From positions 168,314 through 192,390 of the forward strand of contig DDPV01000043.1 of the NCBI GenBank assembly GCA_002342365.1: DNA of 24,077 bases. The letters are read 5' to 3'. Position numbers and translations under genes: made by a program. This DNA is from Burkholderiales bacterium UBA2459 (lineage in GTDB: Bacteria; Pseudomonadota; Gammaproteobacteria; Burkholderiales; Burkholderiaceae_E). The notes below the pieces were generated by a model that searched no databases, was not told the DNA's origin, and saw nothing but the letters and a program-made list of their open reading frames with translations. Below are positions 1-8,310 of the stretch, piece after piece (positions within the stretch are counted from its first letter, which is position 1; each line of letters opens with the position of its first letter).

Positions 1-671
1 TGCTGCCAAGAAAGAGCGAAGAGATGAGTCGTGCGGCGGTTTCGATCGGCAAGGAACATTTGCTTCCAGGCGATCTGGTCTTTTTTAATACCCAGCGCCG
101 AGGCTTTTCGCATGTTGGGATTTATCTCGGCGACGAGAAATTCGTGCATGCACCTGCTAAAGGCAAGTCGATTCGCATCGATTCAATGGTCGATCGCTAC
201 TGGGTCAGGCGATTTGACGGTGCAAGACGCGTGATGGGTGAATTACCAAACCAGGATCCGGCTGCCCTTGATCAGTTGATTGACAGGACTTTGGCGCGCA
301 TCGGTGTGCCCCTTAAAGATATCGACGCCGCATCCAACGGTTCCGCAGCGCTCCCGTCGTCCAGCGCTACAGGAGCCGGCTTGTTTGCCGGTGCTCAATG
401 GCGACGTCAAGCCGCAGCAGCACAGACTTTTATCGACGAACAAGCCGCTTTGCAAAATCTTTCCAACACCGGAGCGGTGCAGCGCGTCGATGCTGGTATG
501 GAAAGCTCAAGAGTTGCTGCCGCCATCGATCGGCTCCGATCTCCCGGCGTCATTGCTGTTGCTCAAACGCAGGGGACACGCGTCAAGGCGAAAACACGCG
601 CCAAGACTGCAGCAAAACCAAGCCCAGCCAAGACCAAGGCTGCGTCACGATCCAAGTCAGCAAGGGCTTAG
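1..671 (+). CDS. NlpC/P60 family peptidoglycan hydrolase (C40), 5' partial
   Basis: This is the C-terminal part of a cell-wall endopeptidase that would cut peptide stems of peptidoglycan outside the cytoplasm. The reading frame is already open at base 3, before the first ATG at 24. The residues from base 3 (LPRKSEEM) match the part of NlpC/P60 domains just after the catalytic cysteine, so the gene starts upstream and the cysteine is not visible here. Visible family marks are PGDLVFF, then HVGIYLG, which holds the catalytic histidine, then FVHAP and YWVRRFDGARR near the domain end. After the domain come about 145 residues with no recognised fold. They finish in a lysine/alanine/threonine-rich tail (AKTRAKTAAKPSPAKTKAA) resembling histone-H1-like basic tails. 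The gene converges on the patatin-like gene. Family is confident; the substrate and the role of the tail are not known. Confidence 0.85.
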   Translation, partial: LPRKSEEMSRAAVSIGKEHLLPGDLVFFNTQRRGFSHVGIYLGDEKFVHAPAKGKSIRIDSMVDRYWVRRFDGARRVMGELPNQDPAALDQLIDRTLARIGVPLKDIDAASNGSAALPSSSATGAGLFAGAQWRRQAAAAQTFIDEQAALQNLSNTGAVQRVDAGMESSRVAAAIDRLRSPGVIAVAQTQGTRVKAKTRAKTAAKPSPAKTKAASRSKSARA

Positions 672-735
672 TTGTTGACCGAATAAAGCTTTAAACCGGC
701 CGGACTTCCCCCATGGATGCCTGCCAAGCGCTGCA

Positions 736-1650
736 CTAACCCAGTAATTGCTTCCACTTTGCCAGTGCTGCTTGCATCGCCTTTCCTCCCTCGGCAATTG
801 CCTCGGGTCGGGTACTGAAATCAATCGCTGAGCGCTGAAACACTTCGGGACGAAGCACCAGATCAGCCTCCGAAAGCTCTGCCTTGCCGAGGTGCTCTCC
901 CATGATGTTGATGGTTTGCATGAGCAGCTCCCCGAGGCTTTGGGTGGACTGGAATTCGGGTTTGGCTGAAATGTCAACTGCCAGCACTCGCTTGGCGCCC
1001 ATCGAACGCGCCATGCGAACCGGGACCGGAGAAGCAAGCCCTCCGTCCACATACTCGCGACCTGCAAGCTGCACCGGCTGAAACACCCCCGGTACAGCCG
1101 CTGATGCTCGGACCGCGATTCCCGCATTACCTCGGTCAAAGACCACAAGTTTCCCGGACCATAAATCGACCGCTGTTGCGGCAAAGCGCCTCGGAAATCG
1201 CTCGATCGGACGATGACCGACGTGGCGGTTGACAAAATCAGCAAGCGCCTGACCTTTGAGCAGGCCGCGGGTGCTAAACGCCCAGTCTCCAAGCGATGAC
1301 TGGTCAAAAGACAGGGCAACCGACTTGAGCTTTGCTGCGTCCATGCCGCTTGCCCAAAGCGCCCCTACCAGGGCGCCAGCGCTTGTACCGACGACAAAAT
1401 CGGGAACCAGACCCTCGCGCTCGAGGACCTCAATCACACCGACGTGTGCCAGGCCACGCGCTGCACCACCCCCCAGGGCGAGCGCCCAGGGCGCGGGTGC
1501 TGGCTTAGCCAGATTTGCCGGCTCGGACAGTTTAGGCGCTGATGCAGGCTCCGTCGTCGTGCTTGCGCAGCCCTGGAGGGTTCCCACAGCGAACAGCGCA
1601 AGAAGCTGCCGCCTCTTAGCGTTCGTTTTCAAATCGTATTCAGCAAACAT
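736..1650 (-). CDS. Patatin-like phospholipase lipoprotein (RssA-like)
   Basis: This is a predicted serine acyl hydrolase acting on lipids, probably anchored in the envelope. The 304-residue protein begins with a basic segment (AKRRQ), a short hydrophobic stretch and a lipobox, LQGC, with Cys28 as the likely lipidated residue. A Pro/Ala-rich linker follows. The patatin domain has the glycine-rich oxyanion loop GGGAARG at about 60-66, the nucleophile elbow GTSAG with Ser90, and the second catalytic residue Asp202 in DGG. All catalytic parts are present, so the enzyme should be active. Its length fits bacterial RssA-type patatins. The start has no clear Shine-Dalgarno sequence; a TTG at codon 7 is a possible alternative that keeps the signal peptide. 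It is divergent from the iron-binding protein gene and convergent with the NlpC gene. Substrate unknown. Confidence 0.88.
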   Translation of the reverse strand: MFAEYDLKTNAKRRQLLALFAVGTLQGCASTTTEPASAPKLSEPANLAKPAPAPWALALGGGAARGLAHVGVIEVLEREGLVPDFVVGTSAGALVGALWASGMDAAKLKSVALSFDQSSLGDWAFSTRGLLKGQALADFVNRHVGHRPIERFPRRFAATAVDLWSGKLVVFDRGNAGIAVRASAAVPGVFQPVQLAGREYVDGGLASPVPVRMARSMGAKRVLAVDISAKPEFQSTQSLGELLMQTINIMGEHLGKAELSEADLVLRPEVFQRSAIDFSTRPEAIAEGGKAMQAALAKWKQLLG

Positions 1651-1667
1651 ATGGTTACGCCATTACT

Positions 1668-1697
1668 TTGCAAATAGGAATTGTTTCTTTTATTATC
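1668..1697 (+). promoter_or_regulatory. Likely promoter of the iron-binding protein gene, with possible Fur site
   Basis: A -35 element TTGCAA (1668-1673) and a -10 element TATTAT (1691-1696) are separated by 17 bases. This would give a leader of about 80 bases before the ATG at 1782. On the other strand the segment 1678-1697 begins GATAAT and continues AT-rich, weakly resembling a Fur box over the -10. The promoter is inferred from consensus spacing; the Fur site is only suggestive. Confidence 0.45.
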
Positions 1698-1781
1698 GGC
1701 ATGGCATAGCTGCAATCCAAGTCTTGGCGAATCCTGACAAACCCTCGGTGCAAAGCGTTCATGAACCCTCGGAGAAAATTG

Positions 1782-2852
1782 ATGACTAAACCCATGATGA
1801 TGACCAAAGCCGTGAAAGACCTACTGAGTCTACGCTCGATAACATGGATGTTCGCCGGTCTGCTGAGCGCATCCGCCTGGGCATCATCGGCTGTCAACAT
1901 CTACTCTGCACGACATTACCAAAGCGATGACAAGCTCTACGCCGCCTTCAGCAAACGGACAGGCATCCAGGTCAATCGCATCGAAGCCGCCGATGAAGCC
2001 TTGCTCGAACGACTGCGCAGCGAAGGCAGCAACAGCCCCGCCGACGTTCTTATCCTGGTCGATGCGGCTCGTCTGTCTCGCGCCGCAGGCGACGGACTGT
2101 TTGCAGCAAGCGACTCGGACTTGCTGCGCCAGCGTATACCCGAAAGTCTGCGTTCGGCCAAAGATTCACAAGGCTATGCCTGGTGGGGCTTTTCCAAGCG
2201 CGCAAGGATCATTGTTTACAACAAGCAACGCTTCGGCGATCGGCCACCGCTCAGCTACGCCGCGCTTGCCGAGCCTCGATTCAAGTCGGCAGTCTGCACC
2301 CGGTCTGCTGCGCATCCCTACATGCTCTCGCTGATTGCCGCGCAAATTGAGCACCGCGGCGAATCAGCGGCTTTAGCCTGGGCCAAGGGCGTGGTGGCAA
2401 ACTTCGCCCGCCCGCCGCGCGGAGGCGATACCGACCAGATCCGAGCCACGGCCAGCGGGGAATGCGGCCTTGCCCTCAGTAACACCTACTACTTAGCACG
2501 ACTGATGCGCTCAACCAAGCCTGAGGATCAGGAAATCATCAGCAAAGTCGGCTTTATCTGGCCCGATCAGGACGGCGTGGGCACTCATGTGAACGTCACC
2601 GGCGGTGGGATCGCCAAGCATGCAAAAAACCGCGAAGCAGCGATACGATTTCTTGAGTTCATGGCAAGCGACGAAGCGCAACAAATGCTGGCTGACGGCA
2701 ACAACGAATGGCCTGCTGTCCCAAGCGTGAAGCTTACAAACCCTGCACTCGATGCCATGGGCCCGTTTAAGGCAGACAAATTGGCGATTGCAAGCATCGG
2801 CGCGCGACAATCGGCCGCAGTTAAGCTGGTTGATCAGGCCGGTTGGCGATAA
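1782..2852 (+). CDS. Fe(3+) ABC transporter periplasmic substrate-binding protein
   Basis: This is a periplasmic protein predicted to bind ferric iron for import through an ABC transporter. The start at 1782 is preferred over the in-frame ATG at 1761 because GGAG at 1771-1774 sits 7 bases before it; this gives 356 residues. A signal peptide is visible, with hydrophobic WMFAGLLSASAWA ending near residue 34. The mature protein opens with NIYSARHY, typical of the FbpA/FutA iron-binding family. Further on comes NTYYLARL, whose paired tyrosines correspond to the iron-coordinating tyrosines of that family. The C-terminal AAIRFLEFMASDEAQ and GNNEWPAV segments are also typical. No permease or ATPase gene lies beside it: upstream is a patatin gene on the other strand and downstream is convergent comEC. 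The partners are therefore encoded elsewhere or absent. Family assignment is firm; iron over another metal is inferred. Confidence 0.88.
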   Translation: MTKPMMMTKAVKDLLSLRSITWMFAGLLSASAWASSAVNIYSARHYQSDDKLYAAFSKRTGIQVNRIEAADEALLERLRSEGSNSPADVLILVDAARLSRAAGDGLFAASDSDLLRQRIPESLRSAKDSQGYAWWGFSKRARIIVYNKQRFGDRPPLSYAALAEPRFKSAVCTRSAAHPYMLSLIAAQIEHRGESAALAWAKGVVANFARPPRGGDTDQIRATASGECGLALSNTYYLARLMRSTKPEDQEIISKVGFIWPDQDGVGTHVNVTGGGIAKHAKNREAAIRFLEFMASDEAQQMLADGNNEWPAVPSVKLTNPALDAMGPFKADKLAIASIGARQSAAVKLVDQAGWR

Positions 2853-2897
2853 CTTTGCGATACGGCGGGTACGCGTGCCTTTCGCGCTTGTCCCTAC

Positions 2898-5498
2898 TCA
2901 GTGGTGGCTTTTCGTTCCCAGACCTTCCGGTCCATTCTCAGCCGGACAAGACACAGCTGGCGCGAGCAAGCGTGTCCAGTAGCGTTGGGTGCGCTCACGC
3001 TCGAACTTCCAGTGCATGAGGCCATCGCTTCCAATCGTCAGCTCAATCGCACCTTCAAGATCGGTTCGTCTCAAGGGGATGCTGCGCTCGCACAAGCGCG
3101 CAAGGGTTGCGTCATGGGGATGTCCGTAGCGGTTTCGGTAGCCAGCCTGAACCACAGCGAGCTGCGGACGCCAGTAATCAAGCCAGGGCGCAGCGCTGCT
3201 GTTGGAGGCGCCATGATGTCCGAGCAAGAGCACATCAAGCGCACTGCCAGCTTGCGCAGGCTCGCGCAAAAGGACCGCAGTTTCTTGAAGCGATGGCAAA
3301 TCACCCGGCAAGAGCAGTCGCCGGCCCCTATGCTCAATCAGAAGCACACAGCTTTGCGCGTTGCGATTAGCCGACCTTGATTTCGCAGACCGTGTCAACC
3401 GTCCCCAGTCCTCAGAACCAGACGTGGATGCGCCAGCCTCGGTTATTTCCGGATGAAGAAAACGCAGGCTGCTGTTTCGGACCCTAAGCTCAGTCGCCCG
3501 GCTGCATGGCACGACCGGCAAATCCCGCAGACTGGGCTCAGCTGCCGGGGAGCCGGATAGAACCTGCCCGATTCGTAAGTGTCGATAGAGGCTAAGTGCG
3601 CCGCCGGTGTGATCAAGATCAGCATGGGACAGGACAAGCCAGTCGATCGAAGCGATTCCGCGGCTGCGCAAGGTGGGTAGCACCAGCTGAAATCCAGCAT
3701 TTCGGCCGTCTGCGCGCGCATCCAGGCTAAAGGCAGGACCACTGTCGTAGAGCAGACTGAACTCCTGTGATTGCACAAACACCGCACTGCCCTGACCCAC
3801 GTCAAAAAAGAGCACCCGCAATTCACCCTCTCTCGGCCGGTCGACAGGCCAAAACATCAGCGGCAACATCAGCAAACTCGCAGTCCATCGAGGCCATGGC
3901 GCAAGCGGCCAAATGAGAAGCCAGCAAGAAAGCACCGCCACCACGATCACGAGTCCCGGAGGCATGGCGCTATGGCTGCTGATCCAATCCCAGCGGGCAA
4001 CCGCGTCCAATCCTTGCAAGCTCTGCTCGGTGATCAAGGCGAGCCAGCGCATCGGCACCTCAACCCATTCAGCGCGAAGGCTCGCCAGCAAAGCCAATAG
4101 GAGCGATAGCGGCGTGATCACGAAGGTGATCCAGGGAATAGCCAAGGCATTGGCCAAAGGTGCAATCCAGGAGATCTGCGAGAAAAACAAGACCGATAAA
4201 GGAATCATCACGACGCTTGCTGCCCACTGACCTTGAAAGGCCTCCCTGAACATCGGACCCAAGCGATACCCGCTGATCATCGGATCTTTCTCATCGCGCT
4301 TTTCTGGCCGCTGCATCGCCTGACCACTGATCACCAGTGCAGCCACCGCAGCGAACGACAACCAAAAGCCAGGGGAGATAACTGCCCAGGGATCAATCAA
4401 GCAAACCATCACCGCCGCGCAGGAGAGAACAGCCTGCGGGGCATGCCGCCGGCCACTGAGGCTCATCACGCCGGTCACCAGCACCATGGCGCAGGTCCGT
4501 TGCGCCGGCAATCCAAATCCTGCCAGCAAGGTGTATGCAATTGCCCCAAAAGCAGCAAAGCAAACGCGAGGCAATTGCATGGTGTACCAACGCAGGCCAA
4601 GTAAGCCAAAACTGCCAGCTCGCTGCAGCAGCGTAACGCCGAAAAAGGCTGCAAAGCCGGCAAACATCGTCACATGGGAGCCCGATATCGATAGCAGATG
4701 CCCGACACCGGTTCGGTTAAAGGCGTCCCATTGCTCAGGGTCGAGCCCCTCGCCACTGCCAATCACAAGGGCTTCAATCACCGCCATTGCCCGCGGCATG
4801 CTGCCCGGTTCGGCCGAGGCCCGACGTATCGCGTCGCGCACCACTTGCCGCGTACGATGCACCCAGGCAAGCGGATGCATGGCAAGCGCTTCGAGTTGAC
4901 GGCTGTGCGATAGCGGTGCGCGCCCGCGAGCAACCCAGTCGGATTGCAAAGCGAGCCGCTCAAGATCGGTCCCGGCGGGGTTGCGCTGCCCATGTAATGC
5001 GCTCAATCGCAAATCAATCTGCCAGACACTGCCGGAACGGATGGCCGACAAGGGGGACAGAGCTTGCGACCCTTCAGGCTTTCCGGCGTTGAGCTTCACC
5101 AGTATGCGCGAGCCCACCGGACACCAAAGGCCTGAATCCGCACAGGCCATGACGCGAAACGGGAAACTTGCGCTTGCCGGATGATCTTCAAAGCGGATAA
5201 GCCCGTCGATAAATCCTGTCACGGTCAACCGCTCTGCTTCAAGGGCAAGTGGCAAGCGTTGATCCAGCGCCGATTGAGCCTGGCTTCCCGCCCACCCATA
5301 ACCGAGACCAAAGCTCAGGAGCATCCATGCAAGGCCACTGCACCTGGCGGCTGGGCTCAGCGTCGCTACAACAAGTGCCAAGGCAAGTGGGACAAGCAAC
5401 TCCACAAAACCGGGCAAGGCCCTATGTTGTTGAACAAGCAGACATCCGGCCATGAAAAACCAGCCGGGGTGTATGGCAAGAATTGTGTGCGTGCGCAT
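2898..5498 (-). CDS. comEC: ComEC/Rec2 DNA-uptake channel protein
   Basis: This is the inner-membrane channel that passes single-stranded DNA into the cytoplasm during natural transformation. The 866 residues cover the complete three-part architecture. An N-terminal membrane segment leads into the soluble ComEC_N (DUF4131-type) region. A polytopic Competence domain follows at about residues 240-520, including GVGHLLSISGSHVTMFAG. The C-terminal metallo-beta-lactamase-like domain starts near FFDVGQGSAVFVQ. Its metal motif SHADLDHTGG, the strand ending LLLPGDL, and LLGHHGASNSS are all present, so the proposed nuclease site looks intact. It lies 31 bases after tatD and is the last gene of the lolC-lolD-tatD-comEC run. 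A perfect hairpin directly abuts the ATG and no Shine-Dalgarno sequence is visible, so expression may be limited. A start at the later Met17 is possible. Confidence 0.93.
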   Translation of the reverse strand: MRTHTILAIHPGWFFMAGCLLVQQHRALPGFVELLVPLALALVVATLSPAARCSGLAWMLLSFGLGYGWAGSQAQSALDQRLPLALEAERLTVTGFIDGLIRFEDHPASASFPFRVMACADSGLWCPVGSRILVKLNAGKPEGSQALSPLSAIRSGSVWQIDLRLSALHGQRNPAGTDLERLALQSDWVARGRAPLSHSRQLEALAMHPLAWVHRTRQVVRDAIRRASAEPGSMPRAMAVIEALVIGSGEGLDPEQWDAFNRTGVGHLLSISGSHVTMFAGFAAFFGVTLLQRAGSFGLLGLRWYTMQLPRVCFAAFGAIAYTLLAGFGLPAQRTCAMVLVTGVMSLSGRRHAPQAVLSCAAVMVCLIDPWAVISPGFWLSFAAVAALVISGQAMQRPEKRDEKDPMISGYRLGPMFREAFQGQWAASVVMIPLSVLFFSQISWIAPLANALAIPWITFVITPLSLLLALLASLRAEWVEVPMRWLALITEQSLQGLDAVARWDWISSHSAMPPGLVIVVAVLSCWLLIWPLAPWPRWTASLLMLPLMFWPVDRPREGELRVLFFDVGQGSAVFVQSQEFSLLYDSGPAFSLDARADGRNAGFQLVLPTLRSRGIASIDWLVLSHADLDHTGGALSLYRHLRIGQVLSGSPAAEPSLRDLPVVPCSRATELRVRNSSLRFLHPEITEAGASTSGSEDWGRLTRSAKSRSANRNAQSCVLLIEHRGRRLLLPGDLPSLQETAVLLREPAQAGSALDVLLLGHHGASNSSAAPWLDYWRPQLAVVQAGYRNRYGHPHDATLARLCERSIPLRRTDLEGAIELTIGSDGLMHWKFERERTQRYWTRLLAPAVSCPAENGPEGLGTKSHH

Positions 5499-5517
5499 CC
5501 AAGCGGGGTCCGCTTGG
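5499..5517 (-). promoter_or_regulatory. Perfect hairpin abutting the comEC start codon
   Basis: Read on the minus strand, CCAAGCGG pairs perfectly with CCGCTTGG across a 3-base loop (ACC), and the next base is the A of the comEC ATG. It occupies the place where a ribosome binding site would be and has no U-run after it, so it is not a classical terminator of tatD. The structure is seen directly; a role in limiting comEC translation is inference. Confidence 0.55.
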
Positions 5518-5529
5518 CAGCTACAGACC

Positions 5530-6339
5530 CTACAGAGATGATTTCAGGCGTGTCAGGTTCTCGGCAAATGCCTCGCTTAGCGAAGCGAGCGACACAGCCC
5601 TCAACTGCGCAAGGCAGGCCGCTATCGCGGCAAGCTCAGAAGGTTCGTTTGGTCGATTCAAATCGCCAGAAAACCAACGAGGACGGATATCCGGCGAATC
5701 GGTTTCAAGCAGCATCGTGTGCAGGGGAAGCGACGCGGCAAGCCTGCGAATCCTGCGTGATCCCTCATAGGTGAGCGAGCCGCCAAAGCCAAGCAGCATC
5801 CCCTGCCCGATAAGCGCGAGCGCCTGCTGTTCGCTGCCATTAAAGGCGTGGATCACGCCGCTTCGGATCTGAAAGCGCTTGAGCCCGGCGTAGACCTGAT
5901 CGGCGGCCCGGCGGGCGTGCACGATGACCGGAAGCTCGTAGCGTTTGGCCAAGCGCAGCTGTTGTTCAAAAAACCATTGCTGCTGCTCGAAAGGAGGATG
6001 GCCAGGATAAAGATCCAATCCGATCTCGCCCACGGCGACCAGCCGCTTGTCGCTGCGATGGCGCTTGATCCACTGCTCCAGTTGTTCGATATGCGATCTC
6101 TTTGCGCTACCGACATAAAGCGGGTGGATGCCAAGCGCAAAGCTCGCACCAGCATGCTGGGTTACGATGTCCAGCACACGCTCAAATGCGCTTGTCGCCA
6201 CAGCCGGAATGATCCACTCACGCACACCGGCTGCCCGCGAGCGCTTCACAACCGACACGAGCTCATCGCGAAACTCGCATGCATCAAGGTGGCAATGGGT
6301 ATCGCACCAGCTTAAATCAGAGAGGTCAAAAACCGCCAT
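5530..6339 (-). CDS. TatD family metal-dependent hydrolase (DNase-like)
   Basis: This is a cytoplasmic TIM-barrel metal hydrolase of the TatD family; characterised members are 3'-5' exo-DNases or D-aminoacyl-tRNA deacylase-like proteins. The 269-residue length is normal. The metal ligands appear in order: the HxH of DTHCHLD near residue 13, the glutamate of VAVGEIGLD, the histidine of VIVHARR, the histidine of GVIHAF, and the aspartate of LLETDSPDI. The last is followed by the usual RPRW and NRPNEP loop. It starts 10 bases after the lolD stop and comEC follows after 31 bases, so it is an internal gene of the lol-comEC operon. Proximity to comEC is common in Burkholderiales and fits nucleic-acid metabolism, but the exact substrate cannot be read from sequence. 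The paralogue (TatD, YcfH or YjjV type) is uncertain, so no symbol is given. Confidence 0.92.
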   Translation of the reverse strand: MAVFDLSDLSWCDTHCHLDACEFRDELVSVVKRSRAAGVREWIIPAVATSAFERVLDIVTQHAGASFALGIHPLYVGSAKRSHIEQLEQWIKRHRSDKRLVAVGEIGLDLYPGHPPFEQQQWFFEQQLRLAKRYELPVIVHARRAADQVYAGLKRFQIRSGVIHAFNGSEQQALALIGQGMLLGFGGSLTYEGSRRIRRLAASLPLHTMLLETDSPDIRPRWFSGDLNRPNEPSELAAIAACLAQLRAVSLASLSEAFAENLTRLKSSL

Positions 6340-6349
6340 GATTCACACG

Positions 6350-7033
6350 CTATGATTCGCTTAACAGTCCATTTTCAAGAACAACCAAGCGATCGCAGCC
6401 CTTTGCAAGTTCGGGGTCGTGGGTGACAAGCAGCAATGCCGTACCCGATTCGGCTGCAAGTTCGCGAAACAGGGCAAAGACCTGTCGGGCGCTTTGCTCA
6501 TCAAGGTTCCCGGTAGGCTCATCAGCGAGCACGCAAGCTGGTTGATGCACGAGTGCACGCGCTACCGCCACACGCTGACGCTCGCCCCCGGAAAGCACCG
6601 AGGGGCGGTGATGCAAACGATCGCCTAGCCCCAGACGCGTAAGTATCGCCTTTGCGCGCTCCCGAGCCGATTGCCTTGGAACCGAGGCGATGCGCAACGG
6701 CAGACTTACGTTATCTATTGCAGAACACTCTTCGATCAAGTGATGAAACTGGTACACAAAGCCAAAACGACGATTCCTCAAGCGATCGATTTGCGTCTCA
6801 TTCATCGACACGAGGGCCTGTCCCTCCCAGCGAATCTCGCCTCGATCGGGCGATTCAAAACCGGCAAGCACATGGAGCAAGGTGCTTTTCCCCGCCCCCG
6901 ATCGACCCATGATGGCAAGCGATTGTCCAGCGCTGAGCCGCATCGAGACGTCCCGTAAAATCTCGATTGGTCGATCGTTTGCAAGGCCAGCGAAGGACTT
7001 GCTGAGCCCTGTTACACGAAGCAAATCATCCAT
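6350..7033 (-). CDS. lolD: Lipoprotein-releasing system ATP-binding protein LolD
   Basis: This is the ATPase of the LolCDE-type machine, which extracts lipoproteins from the inner membrane and hands them to LolA. I place the start at the ATG at 7033 (MDDLLRVTGLSKSF), although the frame stays open well upstream. The earlier part overlaps lolC and looks non-coding, while 227 residues is the family length. Visible ABC motifs are Walker A GRSGAGKS, the Q-loop region FVYQFHHLIEE, the signature LSGGERQRVAVARAL, Walker B VLADEPTGNLD, and the H-loop LLVTHD. FVYQFHHL is typical of LolD. It overlaps the lolC end by 8 bases (ATGGATGA), which implies translational coupling. tatD follows 10 bases later. 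Confidence 0.95.
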   Translation of the reverse strand: MDDLLRVTGLSKSFAGLANDRPIEILRDVSMRLSAGQSLAIMGRSGAGKSTLLHVLAGFESPDRGEIRWEGQALVSMNETQIDRLRNRRFGFVYQFHHLIEECSAIDNVSLPLRIASVPRQSARERAKAILTRLGLGDRLHHRPSVLSGGERQRVAVARALVHQPACVLADEPTGNLDEQSARQVFALFRELAAESGTALLLVTHDPELAKGCDRLVVLENGLLSES

Positions 7034-8276
7034 GTCGGAGGGCTTGGGCCGGCCTGGTTCGCGCTGCACGCCAACTCGGATAAAGCGTTGCGAGAAAAGA
7101 GAGGCAGCATGCGATCGTTGCAACCTCGATAACATCACCCGCTTGCAAGTCTGTTGGAATTCGCTGCAACAGATAGACCCCTTTAGGCAAGACTTCAAAA
7201 GCGAAGATTTGTTCCAGCGAACGAAGGATCGAATCCAAGGTGGAAACGATGCAAAGCCCCAAAGCCACACCCAGTGCGGTCCCGAGGCCACCCGAGGCAA
7301 GACCTTGCAACATGAATATCCGCATGACCGACCCGGATCCTGCCCCCATGCTGCGCAAGATTGCGATATCGGCGCGCTTATCAACCACGGTCATCACAAG
7401 CATGGACACGAGATTGAAGCTTGCAACCGCAACAATCAGCGTAAGGATGATGAACATCATCCGCTTTTCAACCTGAACCGCTTCAAACCAGACTCGGTTT
7501 TCTTGTGACCAATCACGTAACTCATAACGGTCATCGAGCTGTTGTGCGAGCTCGCTTGCGATCTTTCGCACCTGCATCGGGTTATCGGTGAGCATGCGCC
7601 AGTGGCTCACCTGGGATTGCCGGTTGAGCTTGAGTGCATCATCCAAATGAATCAGGGCCAGTGCGCTGTCATACTCATAATGGCCTGACTCAAACACACC
7701 GACGACCTCAAACTGGCGCATCCGCGGCGCAAAACCTGTGCCCTGATTTCCGAGGTCAGGCGCAATCACCACCAGCCGGTCGCCTGTGACCACGCCCAGA
7801 CTTCTTGCCAGCTCGCGGCCCAGGATGATGCGCCAGGCGCCAGCTCGAAGCGACTCACGCAAAGCCTGGGGCATCGCAGCAACCATCGACGATACCTTGG
7901 CTTCATCGGCCGGCGAAATACCGCGTATCAAGGCTGCGCGCAGGCTGTCATCGCGGGTTATCAGCACCTGCAGGGGTTCAAAGGCTGCCATGCCAAGCAC
8001 CGCTGGATGCTTTGCCATCGCATCGCGCATAGCCTGATCATCGGCTTGCGGATCTGAACGAAGATGCAACTCCAAGTGCGAAACCACCGAAAGCATGCGG
8101 TTTCTCACTTCCTTTTGAAAGCCATTCATCACCGATAAAACGGTGATCAATGCCGCAACGCCCAATGCAATACCGAGCACCGATAAAAGCGCGATGAAAG
8201 AAATGAATCCGTTGCCCGAAGGCTTGGCGCGTCTTCCGCGCCAGTAGGCCCATGCGAGTTGCCATTCAAATTGCAT
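7026..8276 (-). CDS. lolC: Lipoprotein-releasing system permease LolC/LolE family
   Basis: This is the inner-membrane permease that works with LolD to release outer-membrane lipoproteins. From the ATG at 8276 it is 416 residues. It has an N-terminal membrane helix (FIALLSVLGIALGVAALITVLSV region) ending in the conserved MNGFQKEVRNRML, a large periplasmic domain, and a C-terminal FtsX-type domain with three helices (FIILTLIVAVASFNLVSML; GLASGGLGTALGVALGLCI; VATIACCLSFLATLYP). The ending LYPSWRAARTRPAQALRHG is typical of the family. An in-frame ATG at 8312 has AGGG about 9 bases upstream and would add 12 residues; I prefer 8276 because family members begin near this FEW-QLAWAYWRGRR segment. No second permease gene lies nearby, so a single-permease (homodimer or LolF-like) arrangement is possible. 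Confidence 0.93.
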   Translation of the reverse strand: MQFEWQLAWAYWRGRRAKPSGNGFISFIALLSVLGIALGVAALITVLSVMNGFQKEVRNRMLSVVSHLELHLRSDPQADDQAMRDAMAKHPAVLGMAAFEPLQVLITRDDSLRAALIRGISPADEAKVSSMVAAMPQALRESLRAGAWRIILGRELARSLGVVTGDRLVVIAPDLGNQGTGFAPRMRQFEVVGVFESGHYEYDSALALIHLDDALKLNRQSQVSHWRMLTDNPMQVRKIASELAQQLDDRYELRDWSQENRVWFEAVQVEKRMMFIILTLIVAVASFNLVSMLVMTVVDKRADIAILRSMGAGSGSVMRIFMLQGLASGGLGTALGVALGLCIVSTLDSILRSLEQIFAFEVLPKGVYLLQRIPTDLQAGDVIEVATIACCLSFLATLYPSWRAARTRPAQALRHG

Positions 8277-8297
8277 GGAAAGAGTGTGCCACAGCCA

Positions 8298-8303
8298 TAC
8301 AAT
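8298..8303 (+). promoter_or_regulatory. Candidate -10 element of the rpfE-like/recJ operon
   Basis: TACAAT lies 7 bases before the preferred ATG at 8311, so the transcript could start at or next to the start codon (leaderless). No good -35 element is visible at the usual distance, and no Shine-Dalgarno sequence precedes the ATG. Confidence 0.3.
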
Positions 8304-8310
8304 GCGCTGC

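Noticed and set aside
2853..2897. Terminator between the iron-binding protein gene and comEC
   Set aside because: No stable hairpin with a T-run is visible in these 45 bases.
2901..5774. Several plus-strand open frames of 60-197 codons opposite comEC and tatD
   Set aside because: They are shadows of the long minus-strand genes: no family motifs, no ribosome sites, and composition rich in Arg, Ser, His and Pro typical of antisense frames.
6350..7384. Longer lolD reading frame starting at 7384
   Set aside because: The first 117 residues overlap lolC in another frame and do not resemble ABC proteins; the family start is the Met at 7033.
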